From Pseudomonas sp. UBA6562 (lineage in GTDB: Bacteria; Pseudomonadota; Gammaproteobacteria; Pseudomonadales; Pseudomonadaceae), in NCBI RefSeq assembly GCF_002434265.1, contig NZ_DJJS01000003.1, positions 186,001 through 250,000 on the forward strand: a DNA stretch of 64,000 nt. Direction: 5' to 3'. The position numbers were made by a program, and so were the translations under genes. This document shows, one piece after another, positions 1 through 8,714 of the stretch (its first letter is position 1; the number at the start of each line of letters is the position of its first letter). Below the pieces are notes generated by a model, which saw nothing but the letters and a program-made list of their open reading frames with translations, had not been told where the DNA came from and ran no database searches.

Positions 1-1447
1 TGTCTTTCTTCAACTGCCGCGCCAGGTCGCGAACCAGGCGCGGGAAGCGCCCGAAGACCTTCTTGATCGGCTGCATGCGGGTTTTCATCACCGCGGTCTG
101 CAGGTCGGCAGTGACCACATCGAGGTTGGACACGGCCTTGGACATGGCCTCGTCGCCGCTGTTGAGGCCCAGGCGCACCAGACGGTTACGCACCAGCACC
201 AGCTCGCCGACCATGTTCATGATCTCGTCGAGCCGCGCAGTGTCGACACGCACGGTGGTCTCGGCTTCGCTGGCGTGCTTTTCCGCCGGTGGCGCGGCCG
301 GCGCACGGGCCGGGGCCGGAGCCGCCGGCTTGGCGGCAGCCGGCGCCGGGGCTGGTTTGGCCACAGGCGCCGGGGCAGCGACCGCAGCGGCCGTGGCGGT
401 TTCGGCCGCAGGCGCGACGCGCTCGGCGGCGAACTTGCCCTTGCCGTGCAGCTCGTCGAGCAGGGCTTCGAATTCGTTCTCGGAAATGTGCTCGTCGTTG
501 CCGGCGGGCGTCGTTGCGGCAGGTGCCGCGGTTTGCGCGGCGGCGCCCGGCGCTACGGCGCCCGGCGCGGCGGCGCCCGAAGCAGAAGCGCCCGACGCGA
601 CGGCGCCCGACGCAGCGGCGCCCGGCAAGGCGTCGGTGGTGAAGCTGCCCTTGCCATGCAACTGGTCGAGCAAGGCTTCGAACTCGTCGTCGGTGATCTC
701 GTCGCTGGTCGCGGCCGGCGCCGGCGTTTCGGCCGCCGCTGGCGTGGCCTTGGCCGAGAACTGGCCTTTGCCGTGCAACTGGTCGAGCAAGGACTCGAAT
801 TCGGCGTCGGTGATTTCGTCGCCCTCGCCACCGACCGGTTCGACCGGCAGCGCTTCGACGCTGGCCAGGGCGGCGGGCGGCTGCGCAGCGGCAGCGGCTT
901 CGGCCTTGACCGCGTCGAGCGAATCGAGCAGACGCTCGAACTCGTCGTCGGTGATGTCGCCGTCGTCGGTCGCCGGCGCAGCCTCTGCGGCCACGGCGGG
1001 TGCGGTCGGGGCGGCGACCGGCGCCACAGGCTCGGGCGCGGCGGCCGCTTCGGCGCCTGCCGGTTCGGCCAGGCGCGCCAGGGCGGCGAGCAGCTCAGGC
1101 GTGGCCGGCGTCACTTCGGCACGTTCGCGCACCTGGCCGAACATGCCGTTGACCGCATCCAGCGCTTCCAGCACCACGTCCATCAGCTCGGCATCCACGC
1201 GGCGTTCGCCCTTGCGCAGGATGTCGAAGACGTTCTCGGCAATGTGGCAGCACTCAACCAGCTCATTGAGCTGGAGGAAGCCGGCGCCCCCTTTTACGGT
1301 ATGAAACCCGCGAAAAATCGCATTGAGCAGGTCCGCATCATCGGGTCGGCTTTCCAGCTCGACCAGCTGTTCGGACAACAGCTCGAGAATTTCGCCGGCC
1401 TCAACCAGGAAATCCTGGAGGATTTCTTCATCGGCGCCGAAGCTCAT
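1..1447 (-). CDS. cheA: Chemotaxis histidine kinase CheA (N-terminal part, cut by window edge)
   Basis: Phosphorylates CheY and CheB at the receptor array in response to chemoreceptors. About 482 N-terminal residues are visible. The P1 phosphotransfer domain comes first, with His49 in GFHTVKGGAGF. A long Ala/Pro-rich linker follows, holding four copies of a DEFExLLDxLHGKG-type motif, and then the dimerisation region (RVDTARLDEIMNMVGELV) starts. The kinase and CheW-like domains lie outside the window. The start is the ATG at 1447, where the P1 domain begins. It follows cheZ in the same direction, 12 bases away. The linker has a 15-base repeat around 540-630 coding for ASGA/APGA runs. Identity is certain; the repeated motif is discussed as a finding. 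Confidence 0.97.
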   Translation of the reverse strand, partial: MSFGADEEILQDFLVEAGEILELLSEQLVELESRPDDADLLNAIFRGFHTVKGGAGFLQLNELVECCHIAENVFDILRKGERRVDAELMDVVLEALDAVNGMFGQVRERAEVTPATPELLAALARLAEPAGAEAAAAPEPVAPVAAPTAPAVAAEAAPATDDGDITDDEFERLLDSLDAVKAEAAAAAQPPAALASVEALPVEPVGGEGDEITDAEFESLLDQLHGKGQFSAKATPAAAETPAPAATSDEITDDEFEALLDQLHGKGSFTTDALPGAAASGAVASGASASGAAAPGAVAPGAAAQTAAPAATTPAGNDEHISENEFEALLDELHGKGKFAAERVAPAAETATAAAVAAPAPVAKPAPAPAAAKPAAPAPARAPAAPPAEKHASEAETTVRVDTARLDEIMNMVGELVLVRNRLVRLGLNSGDEAMSKAVSNLDVVTADLQTAVMKTRMQPIKKVFGRFPRLVRDLARQLKKD

Positions 1448-1459
1448 TGAACGTGCTCC

Positions 1460-2248
1460 TTAAAAACCAAGGCTGGATAGCAAATCGTCTACATCGTCCT
1501 GACCGGACACGACGTCCTCACGCTTATCGGCATGAATCTGCGGACCTTCACCTCGAGTCGGATGTTTTTCTTGGTCTTTTTCATCGCGCAGCTGCTGATG
1601 GTCATGTTCGATACCGGCGAAACGGTCGACCTGACTGGCCATCAACACCAACTTGAGCAGATTGCTTTCGACTTCCGTCACCAGCGCGGTGACGCGCTTG
1701 ATGACCTGGCCGGTCAGGTCCTGGTAGTCCTGGGCCAGCAAAATATCGTTCATGTGCCCGGCGACCTTGCGGTTGCCCTCGGCGCTGCTCGTCAAGAAAC
1801 CGTCGACGCGGCGCGCCAGGTCGCGGAACTCGGTGGCCGACACTTCGCGGCGCATGAAGCGCTGCCAGTCGCCGCTCAGGGCCGAGGCCTGCTCGGCCAT
1901 GTCGTTGAGCACGGGCGTGCTTTCTTCGACCAGGTCCATGGTGCGGTTGGCGGCGTTCTCGGTCAGCTTGACCACGTAGCCCAGCCGCTCGGTGGCATCG
2001 GTGATCTGCGAGACTTCTTCGGCCTGCGGCATGCGCGGGTCGATCTGGAAGCTGACGATGGCGCTGTGCAGCTCGCGGGTCAGCTTGCCGACCTCGTTGT
2101 ACAGGCCCAGGTCGCGGGTCTGGTTGAGCTGATGGATAAGCTGCACGGCATCGCCGAAACGGCCTCGTTCGAGGCTCTCGACCAGCTCGCGAGCATGCTT
2201 TTTCAGGGTGCCTTCGAACTCACCCAGAGAGGTATCGATAGATTCCAT
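1460..2248 (-). CDS. cheZ: Protein phosphatase CheZ
   Basis: Removes phosphate from CheY-P and so ends the motor-reversal signal. The 262 residues are mostly long helices (the four-helix-bundle dimer). They include the catalytic motif DYQDLTGQ with its Gln at residue 176, then a charged flexible linker and the C-terminal CheY-binding tail DDVDDLLSSLGF. The gene lies between cheY and cheA with short gaps, as in other pseudomonads, and is presumably co-transcribed with them. Length and motifs are normal. Confidence 0.97.
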   Translation of the reverse strand: MESIDTSLGEFEGTLKKHARELVESLERGRFGDAVQLIHQLNQTRDLGLYNEVGKLTRELHSAIVSFQIDPRMPQAEEVSQITDATERLGYVVKLTENAANRTMDLVEESTPVLNDMAEQASALSGDWQRFMRREVSATEFRDLARRVDGFLTSSAEGNRKVAGHMNDILLAQDYQDLTGQVIKRVTALVTEVESNLLKLVLMASQVDRFAGIEHDHQQLRDEKDQEKHPTRGEGPQIHADKREDVVSGQDDVDDLLSSLGF

Positions 2249-2264
2249 TGCGCCCCCTGGCGGC

Positions 2265-2639
2265 TTAGCCGTTCACGCGCTCGAAGATCTTTTCGATCTT
2301 TTCTTTCAGCACCTGGGCGGTGAAAGGCTTGACCACATAACCGTTGACCCCGGCCTGGGCCGCTTCGATGATCTGGTCGCGCTTGGCTTCGGCGGTGACC
2401 ATCAGCACCGGCATGCCCTTGAGCGTGTCGTGGGCGCGGACCTTGCGCAGCAGGTCGATGCCGGACATGCCGGGCATGTTCCAGTCGGTGACGAGGAAGT
2501 CGTAATGGCCCTTTTCCAGCATCGGCAACGCCGTGGTGCCGTCGTCGGCCTCGTCGGTGTTGGTGAAGCCCAGATCGCGCAGCAGGTTCTTGATGATCCG
2601 CCGCATCGTCGAGAAATCGTCAACGATGAGGATTTTCAT
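2265..2639 (-). CDS. cheY: Chemotaxis response regulator CheY
   Basis: Single receiver domain of 124 residues that, when phosphorylated by CheA, binds FliM/FliN at the motor. Visible residues are Asp7, Asp8, phospho-acceptor Asp52 in FLVTDWNMPG, Thr82, Tyr101 and Lys104, all at standard spacing. I chose the ATG at 2639 (MKILIVDD) because Pseudomonas CheY starts there. A TTG four codons upstream (2651) has a better-placed GGAG Shine-Dalgarno sequence and would add MNKD, so the true start could be either. About 200 bases separate it from fliA upstream. Confidence 0.96.
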   Translation of the reverse strand: MKILIVDDFSTMRRIIKNLLRDLGFTNTDEADDGTTALPMLEKGHYDFLVTDWNMPGMSGIDLLRKVRAHDTLKGMPVLMVTAEAKRDQIIEAAQAGVNGYVVKPFTAQVLKEKIEKIFERVNG

Positions 2640-2838
2640 GTCTTTGTTCAATTAGAGATCTCCAAGCAGTCTCATCACGCGCCCGGCGCCGAGCGCGTGC
2701 GTCATTCGTTCTTAAAGCGGCAAGGTGCACGCTTCAGGTACAAGCTGTGCGGCGTTGCCAGACAGTTACGCGCTTTGTAAAACCACCGCGATCCGCTCTT
2801 ACCTACCACTTGCCGCATGCAACCCGTAGCCGGCCACC

Positions 2839-3579
2839 CTACCGGGCGCGCCATTCTCCCAGGCGACTGCGCAGGCGCGCCGCACATTGGCTGTGCAACT
2901 GGCTGACCCGCGACTCGCTGACCCCCAGCACTTCGCCGATTTCCTTGAGGTTCAGCTCTTCGTCGTAGTACAGCGCCAGGACCAGACGCTCGCGTTCCGG
3001 CAGGTTGGCGATGGCGTCGGTCAGGGCTGCCTGGAAGCGTTCGTCTTCGAGGCCGCGACCCGGTTCCGGCGAGCCGCTGGCGCCGTCTTCGTGCAACCCT
3101 TCGTGCTCGCCGTCCTGCAACAGGTCGTCGAAACTGAACAGGCGGCTGCCCAATGTATCGTTGAGGATGCCGTAATAGTCATCCAGCTCCATCTTAAGTT
3201 CGGCAGCGACTTCATGATCTTTAGCGTCGCGTCCGGTTCTCGATTCCACGGCGCGCATCGCCTCGCTGACCATGCGCGTGTTGCGGTGCACCGAACGCGG
3301 TGCCCAATCGCCCTTGCGCACCTCGTCGAGCATGGCGCCGCGGATGCGGATGCCGGCGTAGGTCTCGAAGCTGGCGCCTTTGCTGGCGTCGTATTTGTTG
3401 GCCACTTCCAACAGGCCGATCATGCCGGCCTGGATCAGGTCTTCGACCTGCACGTTGGCCGGCAGGCGCGCCAGCAGGTGGTAGGCGATGCGCTTGACCA
3501 GCGGCGCATAGCGCTCGATCAGCTCGTACTGAGCGTCCTTGGAGGCACGGCTGTACATCTTGAATCCGCTCGCACTCAT
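2839..3579 (-). CDS. fliA: Flagellar sigma factor FliA (sigma-28)
   Basis: Directs RNA polymerase to late flagellar promoters such as those of fliC and flgM in this window, and is held inactive by FlgM until the hook is complete. The 246 residues show region 2 (YAPLVKRIAYHLLARLP, the EDLIQAGMIGL core-binding segment), region 3 and region 4 (LKEIGEVLGVSESRVSQ helix-turn-helix). The start MSASGFKMYS at 3579 overlaps the fleN stop by four bases (ATGA), which implies translational coupling. An open frame continues upstream but is only the fleN antisense-phase shadow. Confidence 0.97.
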   Translation of the reverse strand: MSASGFKMYSRASKDAQYELIERYAPLVKRIAYHLLARLPANVQVEDLIQAGMIGLLEVANKYDASKGASFETYAGIRIRGAMLDEVRKGDWAPRSVHRNTRMVSEAMRAVESRTGRDAKDHEVAAELKMELDDYYGILNDTLGSRLFSFDDLLQDGEHEGLHEDGASGSPEPGRGLEDERFQAALTDAIANLPERERLVLALYYDEELNLKEIGEVLGVSESRVSQLHSQCAARLRSRLGEWRAR

Positions 3580-4409
3580 AGCACCGGCCCTGCGCTGGTC
3601 GGCTGCACCAGGCGCTCTACGAAGAACTCCAGGTGGCCGCGAGGATTGGCTGGCAGCGGCCAGCTGTCGACCTTCTGCGCGATGGCCTTGAAGGCCAGGG
3701 CGCATTTGGAACGGGGGAAGGCTTCGTACACCGCGCGCTGCTTCTGCACGGCCTTGCGCACCGATTCGTCGTAGGGCACGGCGCCCACGTACTGTAGCGC
3801 CACATCAAGGAAGCGGTCGGTGACCTTGGTCAGCTTGGCGAACAGGTTGCGCCCTTCCTGCGGGCTCTGCGCCATATTGGCCAGCACGCGGAAGCGGTTC
3901 ATGCCGTAGTCGCGGTTGAGCAGCTTGATCAGCGCGTAGGCGTCGGTGATCGAAGTAGGTTCGTCGCACACCACCAGCAGCACTTCCTGGGCGGCGCGCA
4001 CGAAGCTCACCACCGAGTCGCCGATGCCGGCCGCAGTGTCGATGACCAGCACGTCGAGGTTGTCGCCGATCTCGCTGAAGGCCTGGATCAAGCCGGCATG
4101 CTGCGCAGGCTGCAGGTGCACCATGGTCTGCGTGCCGGACGCCGCCGGCACGATGCGTACGCCGCCCGGGCCTTGCAGCAGCACGTCGCGCAGCTCGCAG
4201 CGGCCTTCGATGACGTCGGCCAGGGTGCGCTTGGGCGTCAGCCCCAGCAGCACATCGACGTTGGCCAGGCCAAGGTCGGCGTCGAGCAGCATGACTCTGC
4301 GCCCGAGCTCGGCGAGCGCCAGAGACAGGTTCACTGAAACGTTGGTCTTACCGACGCCGCCTTTGCCACCGGTCACGGCGATGACCTGTACGGGATGCAT
4401 GCTACCCAT
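3576..4409 (-). CDS. fleN: Flagellar number regulator FleN (FlhG/MinD-like ATPase)
   Basis: MinD/ParA-type ATPase that antagonises FleQ and limits the number of polar flagella. The 277 residues begin with the deviant Walker A motif GGKGGVGKT (residues 14-22), followed by DADLGLANVDVLLG (Walker A', switch I) and VLVIDTAAGIGDSV (Walker B). A C-terminal region matches family length. The gene sits between flhF and fliA and overlaps fliA by four bases. The organisation flhA-flhF-fleN-fliA is that of other pseudomonads. Confidence 0.96.
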   Translation of the reverse strand: MGSMHPVQVIAVTGGKGGVGKTNVSVNLSLALAELGRRVMLLDADLGLANVDVLLGLTPKRTLADVIEGRCELRDVLLQGPGGVRIVPAASGTQTMVHLQPAQHAGLIQAFSEIGDNLDVLVIDTAAGIGDSVVSFVRAAQEVLLVVCDEPTSITDAYALIKLLNRDYGMNRFRVLANMAQSPQEGRNLFAKLTKVTDRFLDVALQYVGAVPYDESVRKAVQKQRAVYEAFPRSKCALAFKAIAQKVDSWPLPANPRGHLEFFVERLVQPTSAGPVL

Positions 4410-4500
4410 GTCTGTTGTTTACCTTGTCTCGCTTGGACCCATGCCACAGTGGAGGCCAACTGCCCGCCCCGTTCTGTAGGTACTTTTCGCAGCACATCTC

Positions 4501-5808
4501 TCAACCCACCCGCTTGCCTGGGTGGTGGTACAGATCAGCGAACATGTCGGCCATGGCCTCTTCGCTGGGTTCGTCCTGCATCTGCACGCTGACCGCGCGG
4601 CTCACCAACTGGTGCTTGCGCGGCAGGTGCAGGTCGTCAGGAATGCGCGGCCCATCGGTGAGATAGGCGATCGGCAATTCGTGACCGATGGTCAGGCTGA
4701 GCACTTCGCCCAGGCTGGCCGTTTCGTCGAGCTTGCTCAGGATGCAGCCGGCCAGGCCACAGCGCTTGTAGCTGTGGTAGGCGGCCGACAGCACCTGTTT
4801 CTGGCTGGTGGTGGCCAGTACCAGATAATTCTTCGAAGCGATGCCGCGCCCGGCGAGCGTCTCCAGCTGCATGCGCAAGGCCGGATCGCTGGCTTGCAGG
4901 CCGGCGGTGTCGATCAGCACCACGCGCTTGCGCAGCAGCGGCTCCAGGGCCTGGGCCAGCGACTCGCCCGGGTTCACGTAGGTCACCGGCACGTTGAGGA
5001 TGCGGCCCAGGGTCTTGAGCTGCTCCTGGGCACCGATGCGGAAGCTGTCCATGCTCACCAGCGCCAGGCTGCCGGCGCCGTACTTGAGCACGTAGCGCGC
5101 GGCGAGCTTGGCCAAGGTGGTGGTCTTGCCCATGCCGGCCGGGCCGACCAAGGCGATCACCCCGCCCTGCTCGATCGGCTCGACGTCGGGCACCTGGATG
5201 CGCCGCGCCAGGTGCGCCAGGACCATGCGCCAGGCATGGCGAGGGTCTTCGATTTCGGCGGTCAGCTCCAGCAGGTCGCGGGCCAGGGCGCCGCTCAGGC
5301 CGATGCGCTGCAAGCGGCGCCAGGCGTTGGCCTGCTGCGGCTTGCTGCCTTGCAGCTGGTTCCAGGCCAGCGAGCCGAGCTGCACTTCGAGCAGTTCGCG
5401 CAAGCCCGAGAGTTCGGCGCGCATGGCGTCGAACAACCGTGGATCGACCGCCGCCGGCGCGGCAGGCGCGGCGCTGGCCGGGGCCTGCACATGGGTGTCG
5501 ATCAGCGGCTCGGCGGCGGTCAGCGACTGGCCGGCGAACAGCTGGCTGCCCTCTTCGCTTTCGTGGCGGCTGGAGAGTTCGGCCTGGGCGGTGACGATAC
5601 GGGTCTGGGTCTTGCGCAGTTCTTCCTCGAGCTCGGCATTGGGCACCCGCGGCGCCAGCACCGAAGGCTTGTAGTCGAGCGCGGCAGTCAGTTCCACGCC
5701 GCCGGCAATGCGCCGGTTGCCGATGATGGCGGCATCGGAGCCCAGCTCATCTCGGACCAGCTTCATGGCCTGTCGCATATCGGCGGCGAAAAAACGCTTA
5801 ACTTGCAT
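4501..5808 (-). CDS. flhF: SRP-like GTPase FlhF
   Basis: Polar-localisation GTPase that marks the site of flagellum assembly and works with FleN. The 435 residues have an N-terminal basic B domain (MQVKRFFAADMRQAMKLVR), a variable Ala/Pro-rich middle (about 100-125) and an SRP-type NG domain with the P-loop GPAGMGKTT (222-230), VLIDTAGL and LSKLDETASLG. It starts 11 bases after the flhA stop codon and is followed by fleN after about 90 bases, so it is very likely co-transcribed with flhA. Confidence 0.96.
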   Translation of the reverse strand: MQVKRFFAADMRQAMKLVRDELGSDAAIIGNRRIAGGVELTAALDYKPSVLAPRVPNAELEEELRKTQTRIVTAQAELSSRHESEEGSQLFAGQSLTAAEPLIDTHVQAPASAAPAAPAAVDPRLFDAMRAELSGLRELLEVQLGSLAWNQLQGSKPQQANAWRRLQRIGLSGALARDLLELTAEIEDPRHAWRMVLAHLARRIQVPDVEPIEQGGVIALVGPAGMGKTTTLAKLAARYVLKYGAGSLALVSMDSFRIGAQEQLKTLGRILNVPVTYVNPGESLAQALEPLLRKRVVLIDTAGLQASDPALRMQLETLAGRGIASKNYLVLATTSQKQVLSAAYHSYKRCGLAGCILSKLDETASLGEVLSLTIGHELPIAYLTDGPRIPDDLHLPRKHQLVSRAVSVQMQDEPSEEAMADMFADLYHHPGKRVG

Positions 5809-5819
5809 AACCCACTACC

Positions 5820-7949
5820 TCAGCCGTTAGGGCCCACAGTGGCAACGATGGTGACCTGCTTGTTGTCCGGTATTTCCTGGTACGCCAGCACGTGCAGGTT
5901 GGGCACTGCCAGGCGTCCGAAGCGCGAGAGCATCGCGCGGATCGGCCCGGCCACCAGCAGGATCGCCGGCTGGCCTTGCATTTCCTGACGCTGGGCGGCT
6001 TCGATCAAGGAACGTTGCAACTTTTCGGCCATGCTGGGCTCGAGCAGTACACCGTCTTCCTGACCTTGTCCGGCCCGTTGCAGACTATTGAGCAAAATCT
6101 GTTCCAACCTTGGCTCCAACGTGATCACAGGCAGCTCGGACTCAACGCCGACAATGCTTTGCACGATGGCGCGACACAATCCGACGCGCACGTTGGCCAC
6201 CAGCGCGGCGGTATCTTGACTCCTGCCCGCGTTGTTGGCGATCGATTCCGCAATGCTGCGGATATCGCGCACCGGCACCTGCTCGCTGAGCAACGCCTGC
6301 AAGACCTTGAGCAGCCCCGACAAGGAAATGACGCCTGGTACGAGTTCCTCGGCCAGCTTGGGCGAAGCCTTGGCCAACACCTGCAACAACTGCTGCACTT
6401 CCTCATGGCCAATCAGCTCGTGGCAGTGCTTCTGCAAGATCTGGTTGAGGTGAGTGGCCACTACCGTACTGGCATCGACCACGGTATAGCCCAAAGATTG
6501 CGCCTGGGAGCGTTGGCCGACGTCGATCCACACCGCTTCCAGGCCAAAGGCCGGGTCGCGCGCGGCGATGCCGTTGAGGGTGCCGAACACTTGGCCGGGG
6601 TTGATCGCAAGCTCGCGGTCCGGGTAGATCTCGGCCTCGGCGAGGATCACGCCCATCAGCGTCAAGCGGTAGGCGCTGGGTTGCAGGTCGAGGTTGTCGC
6701 GGATGTGCACGGTGGGCATGAGGAAGCCCAGGTCCTGGGACAGCTTCTTGCGCACGCCCTTGATCCGCGCCAGCAATTGCCCGCCCTGGTTGCGGTCCAC
6801 CAGCGGAATCAGCCGGTAGCCCACTTCCAGGCCGATCATGTCGATGGGGGTGACGTCGTCCCAGCCCAGTTCCTTGGTTTCCTGGGCGCGCTGCGGCGAA
6901 GGCAGCAGGTCTTGCTGGCGCTGCACTTCGGCCAGGGCCACGGCTTCGGCCTGCTGCTTCTTGCGCCACACCAGGTAGGCGCCACCGCTGGCGAGCAGGC
7001 CCAGGCCGATGAAGGCCACGTGGGGCATGCCCGGCACGAGGCCCATGACGATCATCAGCGCGGCCGACACCCCCAAGGCCTTGGGCGAATCGAACATCTG
7101 CCGGTTGATCAGCTTGCCCATGTCTTCGGAGCTGGAAGCCCGGGTGACCATGATCGCAGCGGCGGTGGACAGCAGCAGCGACGGCAGCTGCGCCACCAGA
7201 CCGTCACCGATGGTCAGCAAGGCGTAGACCTTGCCCGCCTCGCTGAACGGCATGCCGTGCTGCAGCATGCCGATGAGCATGCCGCCGATGAGGTTGATGA
7301 ACAGGATCAGCAGACCGGCGATGGCGTCGCCGCGCACGAACTTGCTGGCACCGTCCATCGAGCCGTAGAACTCGGCTTCGCCGGCCACTTCGGCACGGCG
7401 CAGCTTGGCCTGGTTCTGGTCGATCAGGCCGGCGTTGAGGTCGGCGTCGATGGCCATCTGCTTGCCGGGCATGGCGTCGAGGGTGAAGCGCGCGCTCACC
7501 TCGGAGATACGCCCGGCACCTTTGGTCACCACCACGAAGTTGATGATCATGAGGATGGCGAACACCACCGCACCGACCACGTAGTTGCCGCCGATCACCA
7601 CCTCACCGAAGGCCTGGATCACCTTACCGGCCGCGCCATGCCCTTCCTGGCCGTGCAGCATCACCACACGGGTGGACGCGACGTTCAGCGCCAGACGCAG
7701 GAGCGTGGCCACCAACAGGATGGTCGGGAAAGCGGCGAAGTCCAGCGGCCGCAGCGCGTACACGCACACCAGCAGAACCACAATCGACAGCGCGATATTG
7801 AAGGTGAAGAACACGTCGAGCAGAAAGGGCGGGATCGGCAACATCATCATTGCCAACATGACCAGCAACAGCAGCGGCACGCCCAGGCTGCCCCGACCGA
7901 GACCGGCGAGGTTGTTGCGGGCATGACTGATTAGATGCGAGCGATCCAC
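5820..7949 (-). CDS. flhA: Flagellar export gate protein FlhA
   Basis: Nonameric membrane component of the flagellar type III export gate that binds substrate-chaperone complexes. The N-terminal half has eight hydrophobic segments (starting LGVPLLLLVMLAMMMLPIPPFLLDV) and the FHIPEP-type loop around ISEVSARFTLDAMPGKQMAIDADL. The C-terminal half is the cytoplasmic domain. I chose the GTG at 7949 (709 residues) because it begins the conserved DRSHLISHARNNLAG segment and has GAGGA six bases upstream. An in-frame ATG at 8021 would add 24 unconserved residues and overlaps the -24 promoter element. Confidence 0.96.
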   Translation of the reverse strand: MDRSHLISHARNNLAGLGRGSLGVPLLLLVMLAMMMLPIPPFLLDVFFTFNIALSIVVLLVCVYALRPLDFAAFPTILLVATLLRLALNVASTRVVMLHGQEGHGAAGKVIQAFGEVVIGGNYVVGAVVFAILMIINFVVVTKGAGRISEVSARFTLDAMPGKQMAIDADLNAGLIDQNQAKLRRAEVAGEAEFYGSMDGASKFVRGDAIAGLLILFINLIGGMLIGMLQHGMPFSEAGKVYALLTIGDGLVAQLPSLLLSTAAAIMVTRASSSEDMGKLINRQMFDSPKALGVSAALMIVMGLVPGMPHVAFIGLGLLASGGAYLVWRKKQQAEAVALAEVQRQQDLLPSPQRAQETKELGWDDVTPIDMIGLEVGYRLIPLVDRNQGGQLLARIKGVRKKLSQDLGFLMPTVHIRDNLDLQPSAYRLTLMGVILAEAEIYPDRELAINPGQVFGTLNGIAARDPAFGLEAVWIDVGQRSQAQSLGYTVVDASTVVATHLNQILQKHCHELIGHEEVQQLLQVLAKASPKLAEELVPGVISLSGLLKVLQALLSEQVPVRDIRSIAESIANNAGRSQDTAALVANVRVGLCRAIVQSIVGVESELPVITLEPRLEQILLNSLQRAGQGQEDGVLLEPSMAEKLQRSLIEAAQRQEMQGQPAILLVAGPIRAMLSRFGRLAVPNLHVLAYQEIPDNKQVTIVATVGPNG

Positions 7950-8004
7950 CGGGCGTCCTCTTGCAGCAAAACTTTGACGCCAATGCGGCGCTTGGCGGGT
8001 GCTT

Positions 8005-8020
8005 TGCAAGAAGCTGTCCA
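8005..8020 (-). promoter_or_regulatory. RpoN (-24/-12) promoter of flhA
   Basis: On the minus strand the sequence is TGGACAGCTTCTTGCA, with GG and GC ten bases apart as RpoN requires. The -24 half deviates (TGGACA versus TGGCAC), the -12 half is perfect. It would start transcription about 45 bases upstream of the flhA GTG. This fits the known FleQ/RpoN control of flhA in Pseudomonas. Confidence 0.65.
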
Positions 8021-8714
8021 ACTTGGGTGAGGGGGCGTCGATCCGTGGTGCGCTGCGGTCGGATTGCCTGCGCTTGGTGACTGGCGGTGGCGGTACAGGT
8101 TCGATGCCGAGGGCGTTGAGGCTGCACCGACCGTCAGGCTGATCGCCCTGCTACATCGGGCTTTCGAGGTGTTCGTTCACATCCGAAATGTGCAATGGCT
8201 TACGCCTTGATTGCGGGGTTTGTGGCCAGCCTCCGCCAAGGGCCTATCTCGATATAGCTCTACCGGAGTGCCTGCTCAGCCAATAGGCAATGCCGATCAT
8301 GCAGTGTCTGAATCGATGGTCTACCAAGGCTCGCCGGTTAGCTGAGGTTAGCATTTGAACGTTCGGCCAATGGCGCCCAACAAGATCGTCGTTGAGATGT
8401 TAACCCAGAAAAATCCGACATAACTGTAGGAAGGATCCCACATAAGTAGTTGTTTATTGAACCTTGCGTCTGTAGCAAGTTTGAAAATTCATGCAAAACT
8501 GATCAATACAGCAATAACTTTGCTGGCATATCCATTCAACCAACTAGATCTTCCCAGAAAAGGAATTCAGCCACATCGCCCTAGGGCAGGAATGGCTCAC
8601 CCGGTTTGCCTTAAGTATTCAAGTTTTCAAAATACGTCAGATTTTGGAAGATTCGAATCTCGTCGTTGAGTTCATATGAGCGTACGAAGGCACCCACTCA
8701 CACAGGAGTTTTGG
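8021..8714. other. Intergenic region between flhA and the inserted cassette
   Basis: About 700 bases without a convincing gene. GC-rich flhA-upstream DNA gives way to A/T-richer DNA from about 8340 onward, marking the left edge of the insertion. A 70-codon open frame at 8457-8669 has no ribosome binding site, no signal sequence and no family resemblance, so I do not call it. A perfect 12-base palindrome lies at 8649-8660. I see no insertion-sequence terminal repeats, integrase, tRNA or clear sigma-70 promoter. Confidence 0.6.
8649..8660. promoter_or_regulatory. Palindrome AGATTCGAATCT, possible operator
   Basis: Perfect 12-base inverted repeat centred about 60 bases upstream of the first cassette gene. 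The position suits a regulator binding site, but a palindrome of this size can occur by chance and no promoter could be assigned next to it. Confidence 0.2.

Noticed and set aside
8180..8215. Second RpoN site upstream of flhA
   Set aside because: The minus-strand match ending CATTGCA has GG and GC 11 rather than 10 bases apart.
8457..8669. 70-codon open frame upstream of the cassette
   Set aside because: No ribosome site, no signal peptide, no conserved pattern, and Arg/Pro-rich run typical of random translation.
8340..8714. Sigma-70 promoter for the cassette
   Set aside because: Several A/T-rich hexamers exist (for example TTGAAA near 8480), but none combines -35, -10 and a sensible distance to the first gene.
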